Assembly: GCA_016699695.1 (NCBI GenBank)
Contig: CP065006.1
Span: forward strand, 186,001-250,000
Direction: 5' to 3'
Source: Bacteroidota bacterium
GTDB lineage: Bacteria; Bacteroidota; Bacteroidia; Bacteroidales; UBA10428
DNA length: 64,000 nt
The notes under the pieces: model-generated
The model's database searches: none
Seen by the model: the letters and a program-made list of their open reading frames with translations, nothing else
Told to the model about the DNA's origin: nothing
Shown: piece after piece, positions 27,110-35,475 of the stretch
How positions within the stretch are numbered: position 1 is the stretch's first letter
How the letters are laid out: every line of letters begins with the position of its first letter
Translations under genes and position numbers: made by a program

Positions 27110-27299
27110 AGTCCTCGTCTGCGACGAGGATTTTATGTTTTTAAGTTTTTAACTTAGTTGGCTATCTATATTACTTTATCTCTTTTTTTGGCATTACAAA
27201 TGCCTTACTCATCGCTCTTTATCCTGCCCATCCTCGTTACAACCTCTTCCGATGTAAATCGGAAGAGCTCAGCGAAGCTAAACGAGGACGAGAGAGGTT
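27110..27299. repeat. Hairpin-rich direct repeat, copy B
   Basis: Second copy of the 26445-26616 unit in the same orientation. Palindromes are at 27112-27130 (arms CCTCGTC/GACGAGG), 27190-27204 (GGCATTACAAATGCC, identical to copy A) and 27232-27287. In the last, the CCTCGTT...AACGAGG arms are split by about 40 extra bases containing another perfect hairpin (27244-27267, arms CTCTTCCGAT/ATCGGAAGAG). The two copies bracket the toxin-antitoxin pair. Confidence 0.75.
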
Positions 27300-27350
27300 A
27301 ATTCCGATAGCGTTCACTAAGCACCAAGGGCCGTCATTCGAAATCAACCA

Positions 27351-29309
27351 CTAAAACCCAGCACCAGTTAAGGTGATTATTAAAATATCCGGGCCCTGCA
27401 ACAGATAACTCACTTCTCCACCAGCAGTTTCTATAATGCTTTTCACGCAGTAACCATTTGCAATGCGGGTTTCCGATATCTGGTTGCCCATTTTATCGAG
27501 CTTTAAGATGCGGGCATCAGTGGAAGTTTTGCTATGTAACAAAACCTGTTCAGAGCTCAGGGCTTTGAGACCACCAAGCTGCTCATCGGCAGGAAGATTC
27601 AAGGGCAGACTAATTTCCTTTTTCCCGGCTGTGGAATAGCGATAGAAATAACTTTGCACGCTATCGGAACTTACCAGGTAGGTTGCAGTGTTGGAGCTTG
27701 ATTCTGCTATAAAATCCGATTGTGTGGTCAGGGTATCTTCCCACTTGATGTAGAGTTTATTGTCGCAATGGATGATCCATTTTTCGCCAGATAGCATCAA
27801 ATCTCCTGAGGTCAGTGAGGAAATATTTTTAAAGGTCCCAGGGCGGGAATAATCGCGGTCTGCTACCTTTTTTCCATTCAGGTCGAAAAGGTTCAGATTA
27901 TGAAACGCAACAGTGGTATCTGTGCGCTGTACCGACAACAACAACTTATTGTTTGCTCCCAAAACAACTGCAGGCACTTCTATCGGACCCAGGTTTTTGT
28001 TCCACTTTTTCTCCCCGTCGGGGCCCATCATAAACATCCAACCTGCATAATCGTTAAGCTCAGGACTAACCTGGGTTTTGCCAATCACAATCAAGGCATT
28101 GGAGTCTGTAACTACAAGATGCTGAACAGCATCGTGATAACCCTGATCGATGGTTTTATTCCACAACATTTTCCCTGCGGCATCGAGTTTAATGATCCAC
28201 ACATCGGTATATGCCGAATCGCTGCTGCGGGTTGTGCCAGCGAGCACATAACTGCCATCGGGCAACAGGGCAAACGCCTCTGCCCGATCGGGTTGGTTGT
28301 TGTTGTCAAAAGCCCGGGCCCATTTAAGTTTATCGGCCTGAAAGCCGGATGTTTGAAATAGTTTCTGGCCTAAATCACTGGCTTTCAGGTTAAATACATC
28401 GATGTAATAAGCTCCATCGGGGTACATGCTGATAAAACGGTTATAGGCCTCGAGGGTTTTAATTCGCTTCGCTTGTTCGTACATCAATTCGCGCTGGTAT
28501 TGTTTGGCTTCCGGAATCTGAAGGGCATCGGGATAAAGGGCAATAAAATTATCATAAGCAGCCAGTGTATGCAGTTTGCGCGATTCGGCATAGGCAGCTT
28601 CGTTACGAAGTTTTATAGCCTGTTGCAAATAAGCAGATTGCGGATAAGCTTTGATATACTGATTGTATGCCTGAACGGTGTTGGCCGATTTTGTTTGGTC
28701 AAAAGCAAGCTGGTTTCGGTACCGCGTGGCTTTAGGAACTTGTGCTGCATCCGGAAATTTTTGGATAAATTCTTCGTATCCGGCTAGGGTATGCATCTTC
28801 TCATACTTTCTGAATTCGAATTGGTTACGAATATGAACCACGTTGCCATGGTACTTAAAATCGGGATATTTTTCCAATACCGAATACACGGCTTCTAAGT
28901 TGTTTTCTTCGCGAATGTATTTGATTAATCTACTTTCAACGGCCTCAATAGCCAACTCAATCTTTTTCTTTACCGGACGATTTGTTTTACGCTCTTCGGT
29001 AGCTAAAAAATATTCCGAAAGGTATTCCAATTCTTCCTGGCTAAGCACGTTGATGCGGTCTTTCATGTTGATTACATATTGCCAGGAATCGACAATATTG
29101 AAAGAGGGCGAACGCTCGTCGGCCAATACCATGGCCATTCCAAAATTCGAAGCTACATGGTCTTTGTTTTCAGCCAGATTCTTCTGAAAACTGTCATACG
29201 CTTTGTCGAACTCGAGTTTTTCCAGGCTATTAAAACCTTTTTTGGCATTCTGGGCTTCGAGCCTGATGGAAAAAACTAGCAGTATGCTTATCAGAATAAA
29301 TAATTTCAT
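27351..29309 (-). CDS. Secreted repeat protein with C-terminal propeller-like domain
   Basis: A 652-residue protein with a signal peptide (ending IRLEAQ). Helical TPR-like repeats follow, including four tandem copies of about 37 residues (HTLAGYEEFIQKFPDAAQVP, NTVQAYNQYIKAYPQSAYLQ, HTLAAYDNFIALYPDALQIP, KTLEAYNRFISMYPDGAYYI). The C-terminal half (from about residue 320) has beta-propeller-like blades (EAFALLPDGSYVLAGTTRS, DVWIIKLDAAGKMLWNKTID). I use ATG 29309; ATG 29321 is also in frame. It lies 18 bp after the OmpA gene, so the two probably work together at the envelope. No family name is assured. Confidence 0.7.
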   Translation of the reverse strand: MKLFILISILLVFSIRLEAQNAKKGFNSLEKLEFDKAYDSFQKNLAENKDHVASNFGMAMVLADERSPSFNIVDSWQYVINMKDRINVLSQEELEYLSEYFLATEERKTNRPVKKKIELAIEAVESRLIKYIREENNLEAVYSVLEKYPDFKYHGNVVHIRNQFEFRKYEKMHTLAGYEEFIQKFPDAAQVPKATRYRNQLAFDQTKSANTVQAYNQYIKAYPQSAYLQQAIKLRNEAAYAESRKLHTLAAYDNFIALYPDALQIPEAKQYQRELMYEQAKRIKTLEAYNRFISMYPDGAYYIDVFNLKASDLGQKLFQTSGFQADKLKWARAFDNNNQPDRAEAFALLPDGSYVLAGTTRSSDSAYTDVWIIKLDAAGKMLWNKTIDQGYHDAVQHLVVTDSNALIVIGKTQVSPELNDYAGWMFMMGPDGEKKWNKNLGPIEVPAVVLGANNKLLLSVQRTDTTVAFHNLNLFDLNGKKVADRDYSRPGTFKNISSLTSGDLMLSGEKWIIHCDNKLYIKWEDTLTTQSDFIAESSSNTATYLVSSDSVQSYFYRYSTAGKKEISLPLNLPADEQLGGLKALSSEQVLLHSKTSTDARILKLDKMGNQISETRIANGYCVKSIIETAGGEVSYLLQGPDILIITLTGAGF

Positions 29310-29327
29310 GCGGAGGTACATTTCTGG

Positions 29328-30734
29328 TTACTTTTTTATGAGTGTAAATTCAACTCGACGGTTGCGGGCACGGCCTGCTTCGAGGGTGTTGGAGTCTATG
29401 GGCTTTGTTTTTCCATAACCCATGGCTTTCATCCGTGTAGCTTGTATTCCTTTACCCTGAAGATAAGCTACAACGGCTTTGGCTCTACCTTCGGAGAGTT
29501 TCTGATTGTAAGTGTCGGTACCTTCGCTGTCGGTATGCCCCGATATTTCGATCAGGTCTATCTGGTTTTCCTGCATAAAAGCAAAAACCCTGTCGAGCTC
29601 GGCAAAGGACTCAGGCAAAAGGGTTGTTTTGTTAAATTCGAAAAAGATATTCTTCAACACCAACGACTCACCTTCTTCAATATCTTCAAAGCCTTTTTCA
29701 AATTCATCGGGTTCTTCCACCGGTTTAACAAAAGTGATTTTTCCCTTGCTTTGGCAGTTATAGGCATCGTAGGCTATATAATCGTATACTCCTTCTGTTA
29801 AATTCCAGCGCTCTGCTCCCTGCATGCTATCTGCCCATTCAACACGGTAAGGCGGTGTACCGCCTGCCATGCCTATTTTAATATGCCCATCGTTGGTTTT
29901 TTTATCAATTTTGCGGGTAATTGGATTAAGGCCGCCATGGTAGGTTGAATCGAGGACCTGTGCTTCAAAATCGTGTTGTACACAGCCGCAATCGGTACAG
30001 TTTTCGAGTGGCCTTATAATGATATCGTCGAAGAAATAATAGGCATAGGATTTATTCCTCAGGTTGACCATATTTTTGTCGGTAGCCACATAATTGGTGT
30101 TTTCGTACGATTTAAAATTGCCGATAATGAAGAACTTTTCTCCACCAGTGGCGGTGTAGACAGTGCAAACCTCCTCCCACTCCGAGATATTGTCTAAAAA
30201 CAAACCTGCTGAATTGTTGATTTGCGCATTGTAAGGAAGATTCACTGTAAGGCTATTCTTGATCTCAATATCGCTCAGGTAAACGCTTAGCTGATCAACC
30301 GCAAATTTCGAATACGAGGCCAGTTTATAATAATAGGTAATGCAGTATTTCTGGCCTTTAATCATGCTTTGCGAGAGCGAGCCCTGGATATATTCGCGGT
30401 AACCATCGTCGGTACCACTTAAAATGGCTCCTGCATAGGCATCGCCTGTACGGGGTTCACTTTCGCCTGCAAAATTTTTAGGAACACTTACCCCATCTGC
30501 CCTGCCCGGTGAGCAGCGATTAAAATAATCGGGGGTGGCAAGGCTAGGATAGCTCCATCCAGGAATGAATTTGTGCGAATGATCCTGCGGTGTATATTCC
30601 TGCGGGCACTTTTCATAATCTTCGAAACTGTAGTTATTGACCAGGTTGGCCGATTGCCCTAAAAGTGGCTGCGAAAGAAAAGAAACTCCGCAACACGTTA
30701 AAATTCCAAGAAATAGTTTAGCCTTTGTGTGCAT
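29328..30734 (-). CDS. OmpA-family outer-membrane protein
   Basis: A 468-residue protein: signal peptide (MHTKAKLFLGILTCCGVSFL), a lectin/CBM-like domain opening NLVNNYSFEDYEKCP (about residues 30-230, common in Bacteroidota OmpA proteins), a Cys-containing linker (CTDCGC), then an SprB-like segment (GGTPPYRVEW, LTEGVYDYIAYDAYNC). The C-terminal OmpA peptidoglycan-binding domain carries ISGHTDSEGTDTYNQKLSEGRAK and GRARNRRVEF. The start is ATG 30734. It is the first gene of a two-gene unit with 27351-29309. It likely tethers the outer membrane to the cell wall. Confidence 0.88.
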   Translation of the reverse strand: MHTKAKLFLGILTCCGVSFLSQPLLGQSANLVNNYSFEDYEKCPQEYTPQDHSHKFIPGWSYPSLATPDYFNRCSPGRADGVSVPKNFAGESEPRTGDAYAGAILSGTDDGYREYIQGSLSQSMIKGQKYCITYYYKLASYSKFAVDQLSVYLSDIEIKNSLTVNLPYNAQINNSAGLFLDNISEWEEVCTVYTATGGEKFFIIGNFKSYENTNYVATDKNMVNLRNKSYAYYFFDDIIIRPLENCTDCGCVQHDFEAQVLDSTYHGGLNPITRKIDKKTNDGHIKIGMAGGTPPYRVEWADSMQGAERWNLTEGVYDYIAYDAYNCQSKGKITFVKPVEEPDEFEKGFEDIEEGESLVLKNIFFEFNKTTLLPESFAELDRVFAFMQENQIDLIEISGHTDSEGTDTYNQKLSEGRAKAVVAYLQGKGIQATRMKAMGYGKTKPIDSNTLEAGRARNRRVEFTLIKK

Positions 30735-30912
30735 TTTACAATTGTTAAAATGATAAAGCAATGTAGCGAAATTTGAGGTTTTTTGTGCTTAAATAGAAAG
30801 GGATTTTCACAATTGCTCTTGTCTCACCTCAAAAAATAATGATTCAGGTAATCCATTCTGAGGAATAACTGCACATAATGATGCTATTTATAAAACACTC
30901 AATAAGAAGATG

Positions 30913-31195
30913 TTAATCTACAAGAATAAAGATTATTAGCGATAAATTGTTTTCGAATTTTCTTTGCAAAATAGCCCGATTGATTCTTTTTACAAGCATA
31001 GGGCCTTCGTAAATAAAACCTGTATAAATCTGAACCAGGCTGGCACCTGCTTTCAGTTTTTCGATCGCATCCCCAGGCGACAGAATACCTCCCACACCAA
31101 TTATGGGCAACTGGTGGTTCGTTTTATCTGCTACGTAACGGATTAATGCGGTAGAACGGTCGCGAATGGGTAAACCGCTTAACCCTCCATTGCCT
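30913..31195 (-). pseudogene. Displaced 3' fragment of pyrD
   Basis: From GNGGLSGLP onward this matches the last third of the intact PyrD at 32002-33036 (LPIIGVGGILS, DAIEKLKAGASLVQIYTGF) with scattered, mostly silent differences. It then ends in a different tail (AILQRKFENNLS). An in-frame TAA stands directly before the first GNGG codon and similarity stops there (near 31195). It cannot be expressed as an enzyme. The HEPN/MNT pair lies between it and the intact gene. Confidence 0.88.
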
Positions 31196-31206
31196 TAAAC
31201 CGTTTG

Positions 31207-31611
31207 TTAGACCCAATTGCTATTCTGACTAAGTAATGCTTCTATGCGATTAATGAATCCTTCAGCCTGCTTATGAAGTTTATAAAAGGTATCCTCATCA
31301 AACAATATAAAATCATCATAATCTCCAGTTTGTCTTCTATCATAAAGATCCGAAAAGAATCTTCCGTCTTCTTTAGATACTAATCCTGTCTGTACAAAGT
31401 GAAGTCCAAACATTTGTCGAATTCCTTTGTGAGAATTAGTCTCAATGAATTTCTTTAATAATAATCCACTTACTGCATAATAGCAAGAATAATAAATCCG
31501 ATTTACAGATGCATTCCAATACCTGTTCTTAATCATCGTTTCAGCTTCTCTGAATGTTTCTAAAGAACGACTTATTCTATATTTTATTAAATCCTCTGAA
31601 TTACCAATCAT
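31207..31611 (-). CDS. HEPN-domain protein (MNT/HEPN pair)
   Basis: A 134-residue helical protein of the HEPN superfamily, COG1895-like: ISRSLETFREAETMI, NRIYYSCYYAVSGLLLKKFIETNSHKGIRQMFG, FVQTGLVSKEDGRFFSDLYDRRQTGDYDDF. In HEPN/MNT pairs the HEPN partner is often an RNase toxin. The classical R-x4-6-H motif is not clearly present here, so activity is uncertain. It overlaps the MNT gene by 4 bp. The AT content and the flanking pyrD duplication mark the pair as inserted. Confidence 0.85.
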   Translation of the reverse strand: MIGNSEDLIKYRISRSLETFREAETMIKNRYWNASVNRIYYSCYYAVSGLLLKKFIETNSHKGIRQMFGLHFVQTGLVSKEDGRFFSDLYDRRQTGDYDDFILFDEDTFYKLHKQAEGFINRIEALLSQNSNWV

Positions 31612-31925
31612 AATTTAACACCGTCTTTTTTTATACTTTTATATAAAGGTGTAATTGAGTGACGTGTTTCCCAATCCTTACGACTAAACACTAATGGGCT
31701 AATTATCTTGCCTGTTTCAAACTCTAAGTCATATAAAGGATATTTTATTCTCTGTTCATCAGAGTATGTAATCTTATCATTATCAACAAGTATAAGTATA
31801 TCAATATCAGACTGTTTATTATTCTGTCCTCTAGCGTGTGAACCATATAAAATAATAGTAGCTGAAGGCTCTGTCAAATTAACCAACTGCTTAATTTTTA
31901 CTAATATTTTTTTGTCCTTAATCAT
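31608..31925 (-). CDS. MNT-type minimal nucleotidyltransferase
   Basis: A 105-residue protein with the nucleotidyltransferase signature LYGSHARGQNNKQSDIDILI: GS at 28-29 and the metal-binding D40-x-D42. MNT proteins neutralise HEPN partners, in known cases by AMPylating them. The start is ATG 31925 rather than TTG 31931. ATGA coupling to the HEPN gene marks a two-gene module. It sits in the roughly 800-bp insert beside pyrD. Confidence 0.88.
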   Translation of the reverse strand: MIKDKKILVKIKQLVNLTEPSATIILYGSHARGQNNKQSDIDILILVDNDKITYSDEQRIKYPLYDLEFETGKIISPLVFSRKDWETRHSITPLYKSIKKDGVKL

Positions 31926-32001
31926 AATCAAATATACAAATATAAGTTCTTAAGCGCATATGGTCAATTGGGCCTAAAGATAAATATTAACTTGCTATAG
32001 C

Positions 32002-33036
32002 TCAGAGTCCTTGATTGAGAATGGCCCGATTGATCCTTTTTACAAGAAATGGCCCTTCGTAAATAAAACCTGTATAAATCTGAACCAGGCTGGCGCCAGC
32101 TTTCAGTTTTTCGATTGCATCCGCTGGTGATAGAATACCTCCCACACCAATTATGGGCAACTGGTGGTTCGTTTTTTCTGCTACATAGCGGATTAATGCG
32201 GTAGAACGGTCGCGAATGGGCAAACCACTTAAGCCTCCATTGCCAATTGAACGAATGGTGCCTTCAGGGGTGATTAATCCTTCACGCGATACGGTGGTAT
32301 TGGATATCACCAAACCATCGATTGCGGTTTTTTGCACAATGGCAAGTGTTTCATCCACCTGATGAGAATTCAGGTCGGGAGAAATTTTAAGAAATACAGG
32401 TTTTTTAAAGACTTTTTGGGCACGACTTGCCATAATTTCGTTCAGAATTTGTTCGAGCATATCCTGGTCCTGCAATTTATGCAAATCGGAGATGTTGGGG
32501 CAGCTTACATTTACAACAAAATAGTCTACATGCGCATACAGTCCTTCAAAACAGGTCAAATAATCGCTATAGGCCTTCTCGTTAGGTGTGAGCGTGTTTT
32601 TTCCAATGTTACACCCAATAATAATGCTGCGCTTTTTCGACAATTGCTTTTTAGCAGCTTCTAATCCTAGGTTGTTAAAGCCCATGCGGTTAATGAGAGC
32701 CTTATCTGCAGGCAGACGAAACAAGCGGGGTTTGGCATTGCCAGGTTGACCCAGCGGTGTAACTGTGCCAATTTCCACAGAGCCAAAACCAAAGGCTGCA
32801 ATTGCATTATAAAAACTTGCATTCTTATCAAAACCTGCGGCAAGCCCAACCGGGTTTGGAAAAACCAGTCCGGCAATCTCGCGCTGAAGGGCAGAATTCT
32901 GAACTGAAAATATTTTTTTTGCAATTATGCGCGCGAAAGGAAGATAAAAAGCAATTTTCAGAGTTAAAACCACCAGGTGATGCACCTTTTCAGGAGCCAG
33001 GAGAAACAGCAAAGGCCGGATAAGCAATTTATACAT
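32002..33036 (-). CDS. pyrD: Dihydroorotate dehydrogenase (quinone), class 2
   Basis: A 344-residue membrane-associated flavoenzyme of pyrimidine synthesis. The N-terminal amphipathic stretch (MYKLLIRPLLFLLAPEKVHH) is the class 2 membrane-binding extension. FMN/substrate motifs: NPVGLAAGFDKNA, SVEIGTVTPLGQPGNAKPRLFRLP, the catalytic-loop NVSCPN, FLKISPDLN, ISNTT and IGVGGI. The start is ATG 33036. Its 3' third is duplicated at 30913-31195, and this copy differs at the C-terminus (AILNQGL), suggesting the end was swapped in by the inserted DNA. Confidence 0.96.
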   Translation of the reverse strand: MYKLLIRPLLFLLAPEKVHHLVVLTLKIAFYLPFARIIAKKIFSVQNSALQREIAGLVFPNPVGLAAGFDKNASFYNAIAAFGFGSVEIGTVTPLGQPGNAKPRLFRLPADKALINRMGFNNLGLEAAKKQLSKKRSIIIGCNIGKNTLTPNEKAYSDYLTCFEGLYAHVDYFVVNVSCPNISDLHKLQDQDMLEQILNEIMASRAQKVFKKPVFLKISPDLNSHQVDETLAIVQKTAIDGLVISNTTVSREGLITPEGTIRSIGNGGLSGLPIRDRSTALIRYVAEKTNHQLPIIGVGGILSPADAIEKLKAGASLVQIYTGFIYEGPFLVKRINRAILNQGL

Positions 33037-33068
33037 GAAATTTTTATGCAAAGTTAAGCAGATTGAAA

Positions 33069-33518
33069 TTATCTGCCCGATAAAATCTTAAAACTATCGT
33101 CATGATAGACTAAAATAATAGATTTTACATTGTTTACATTTGTAATCTCGTTATTTATTGCTACATTCTTTGACTCAGAAATAGCTTCCTTTCTCCTTTC
33201 GCTGTCTATTTTATCAGGAGTTTTATTGAATATAACAGATTCTTTTACAGGGTTTTGACTAAATATATTAGGATCGCTCTTACTCACAGGTACAGTATTT
33301 GTTTCCATCGATCGTTTAAGCGATCCCTTGCCCGTAATGAGCCAATTGGCATCAATTTCTGGATATTTAAGCAACATTTTTTGTATAAAATCGAAACTAG
33401 GCAGGTTTCTGCCGCTAACAATATGCGAAATGCTCGAACGCTGAACGCCAATGTTATCGGCAAATTGAGCCGATGAAAGCTGGTAAAAAGTTAGGATTTG
33501 CTCGAAACGATCTTTCAT
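33069..33518 (-). CDS. XRE-family transcriptional regulator
   Basis: A 149-residue protein with an N-terminal HTH (residues about 1-65: EQILTFYQLSSAQFADNIGV, QRSSISHIVSGRNLPSFDFI) followed by NWLITGKGSLKR, typical of phage-repressor-like Bacteroidota regulators. The tail is polar with no peptidase motif. A perfect TTACATTTGTAA palindrome lies 2 bp before its start codon, with further copies upstream and one inside its 3' end, which suggests autoregulation. It is 32 bp upstream of pyrD on the same strand, but the function need not be related. Confidence 0.85.
   Translation of the reverse strand: MKDRFEQILTFYQLSSAQFADNIGVQRSSISHIVSGRNLPSFDFIQKMLLKYPEIDANWLITGKGSLKRSMETNTVPVSKSDPNIFSQNPVKESVIFNKTPDKIDSERRKEAISESKNVAINNEITNVNNVKSIILVYHDDSFKILSGR
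33134..33145. promoter_or_regulatory. TTACATTTGTAA palindrome, site 1 (inside XRE gene)
   Basis: Perfect 5-2-5 palindrome identical to the site at the XRE start codon; located within the 3' part of the coding region. Confidence 0.4.
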
Positions 33519-33520
33519 AT

Positions 33521-33532
33521 TTACATTTGTAA
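33521..33532. promoter_or_regulatory. TTACATTTGTAA palindrome, site 2 (at XRE start)
   Basis: Lies 2 bp upstream of the XRE start codon at 33518. Binding there would block transcription or translation initiation, consistent with autorepression. Confidence 0.55.
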
Positions 33533-33589
33533 CAAACGAGAGGTTTACTTTTGTATTGTTGTTTTAGGTATTCATACCGATTATTAAAT

Positions 33590-33601
33590 ATACATCTGTA
33601 A
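33590..33601. promoter_or_regulatory. TTACATTTGTAA-like palindrome, site 3
   Basis: ATACATCTGTAA, two mismatches to the other sites, 72 bp upstream of the XRE start. Confidence 0.4.
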
Positions 33602-33850
33602 CCCGGTAATTCCAAATAATGATTCATCTATTTCCCTTTTATATTATCTGTTTGTTTATATAAATAGTATAATTAATTGATATTGTTATATATAAAGAAT
33701 AAATACAGATCATTTATACAGTCATAGGAGTTAAAAGCTTTAATTCATTTCAACTACAGGTTAATTTACTGATTATAAATCATTGATATTATGTGAGTTA
33801 TAATTCAATATTCTATTATGAAATGTCAATGTATATTAAGCCTTTATTAT

Positions 33851-33862
33851 TTACATTTGTTA
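33851..33862. promoter_or_regulatory. TTACATTTGTAA-like palindrome, site 4
   Basis: TTACATTTGTTA, one mismatch, in the spacer between the XRE gene and the symporter gene. Confidence 0.4.
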
Positions 33863-33918
33863 TTAAGCTTTTATATATTCTGAGTGTAGATATGTAAACT
33901 TATTACTTTATTGCCTTT

Positions 33919-33932
33919 GTTACATTTGTAAC
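33919..33932. promoter_or_regulatory. Extended palindrome, site 5
   Basis: GTTACATTTGTAAC, perfect 6-2-6 palindrome, 148 bp before the symporter ATG. TACATTTG inside it also fits the Bacteroidota -7 box, so it may instead or additionally be a promoter. Confidence 0.45.
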
Positions 33933-34080
33933 GTAGCGCTTAGAATGTAGTTTTTTACTGGATTTTGTCGAAAGCCCCTGAGAATGTCGTATAATTTTTT
34001 GATCTGGGTTAGGTGCTAAATATTCAATCCCTGCCGACTAACAAAAAATTATTTTACCTTTAAATCTATATACATAGCTT

Positions 34081-35292
34081 ATGCTTAATCGAGTTGCACT
34101 TCATTGGCAAATTTTAATCGGTATCATTTTAGGTGCTTTCATAGGAGTTTTCCTTCCCTCTCTGGTGCCTGGCTTTTCCATTGCGGGAACTTTGTTTCTT
34201 CGTGCTCTAAAAATGATTGTGGTGCCACTTATTTTCAGCTCTATGATTTCTGGGGTTGCCAGTTTGGGAGGCGGAAAATCCCTGGGACGCATAGGTGGAA
34301 AGACTTTATTTTATTTTTTGATTACCAGCTTGTTGGCCCTTGTAACTGGTCTGGCTCTTGTCAATTGGTTACAACCAGGAGTTGGAAAAGAATTTAGTTT
34401 AGCCAGCGATCAAGCTCCAAATCTTGCTTCCACCAGTTTCCTCGATACATTGATTGGAATCATTCCCGATAACATAATAGGCGCCATGGTAAAGGGCGAC
34501 ATGCTTGCCATTATCTTTTTTTCCATTCTTGCAGGCATTTTTATAAGCAAACTCGAAACCTCGAATAAGGCTGTTCTTACTAATTTCTTCGATGCTTTTT
34601 TCGACCTTATGATGAAAATAACCCTCTTCGTCATTCGCTTTGCCCCCCTAGGAATCATGGGAATCATTGCCCAGGTAGTTTCTGAGCAGGACAATATCAG
34701 CGAATTAATGATACGACTTGGAAAGTTTTCCCTGGTAGTTATTTTAGGGATTTCAATACATTATATCGTTACGCTCCCGCTATTTCTGTTGCTTATTGCC
34801 CGTGTCAATCCAATAAAACACTTCAAAGCATTAATTTCAGTTATGCTAACGGCCTTTTCAACAGCCAGTTCCAATGCCACCTTGCCTCTCACCCTAAAAA
34901 CTGTGGAAGAAGAATCTGGCGTCTCGAATAAAATTGCAAGTTTTGTGCTGCCTCTGGGAGCCACAATCAATATGAATGGAACAGCTCTATACGAACTTGT
35001 GGTGGCTGGTTTTGTGGCTCAACTCCTAGGTATCGATCTTAGCATCAGTCAGCAAATTATTCTAGTATCAACAGCTTTGCTGGCTTCCATTGGTACAGCT
35101 GGAATTCCTATGGCAAGTTTTGTTACCATGGCCATTGTTTTTACCGCTGTTGGTTTGCCGGTCGAATACATGCTTATTGTAATGCCGGTTGACAGGCCCC
35201 TGGATATGCTCCGAACTTCGCTGAATGTATTTGGCGATACAGTGGTTACTGTTCTTGTAGCAAAATCGGAAGGTGAAAAGTTAAATTATTGA
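34081..35292 (+). CDS. Dicarboxylate/amino acid:cation symporter (DAACS family)
   Basis: A 403-residue inner-membrane transporter of the GltP/DctA type, the family's usual size (400-430). Landmarks are the N-terminal helix with FLRALKMIVVPLIFSSMISG, the Ser-rich hairpin AFSTASSNATLPLTL, the cation/substrate motif LPLGATINMNGTALYE and the late VMPVDRPLDMLRTSLNVFGD. It moves glutamate, aspartate or C4-dicarboxylates with Na+ or H+. The motif NMNGT supports Na+ or H+ coupling but does not settle which substrate. Monocistronic. Confidence 0.94.
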   Translation: MLNRVALHWQILIGIILGAFIGVFLPSLVPGFSIAGTLFLRALKMIVVPLIFSSMISGVASLGGGKSLGRIGGKTLFYFLITSLLALVTGLALVNWLQPGVGKEFSLASDQAPNLASTSFLDTLIGIIPDNIIGAMVKGDMLAIIFFSILAGIFISKLETSNKAVLTNFFDAFFDLMMKITLFVIRFAPLGIMGIIAQVVSEQDNISELMIRLGKFSLVVILGISIHYIVTLPLFLLLIARVNPIKHFKALISVMLTAFSTASSNATLPLTLKTVEEESGVSNKIASFVLPLGATINMNGTALYELVVAGFVAQLLGIDLSISQQIILVSTALLASIGTAGIPMASFVTMAIVFTAVGLPVEYMLIVMPVDRPLDMLRTSLNVFGDTVVTVLVAKSEGEKLNY

Positions 35293-35475
35293 CTAGTCTA
35301 CTCTAAATACTCTATTATCATTTCTGAATGATTTCTTGTAAGTCTTCCATTCAGAACACTTTCGAACAAAGAAAAAAAATCATGCAGATAATGCAAGCCA
35401 AGTGCTTACCCCTTTTGTATATGTGGAGTGATTTGGTTAAAAAAATCGCTTATATTATGTTAAGTATAAGGGTGA

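Larger units (their letters stand above)
33519..34080. other. 562-bp very AT-rich regulatory spacer
   Basis: Divergent intergenic region holding four of the five TTACATTTGTAA-type sites. The stretch between about 33640 and 33910 is almost entirely A/T with many short TATA-like words. There is no open frame of note, no tRNA and no terminator. It may be a former gene location or an operator-rich control region. Confidence 0.55.

Noticed and set aside
26445..27299. CRISPR array
   Set aside because: Only two copies of a long unit, about 490 bp apart, with palindromes and genes between them; no regular spacers and no cas genes.
33770..33782. TGAT-N5-ATCA in the AT-rich spacer
   Set aside because: Spacer is five instead of four bases, in a region where such words arise by composition.
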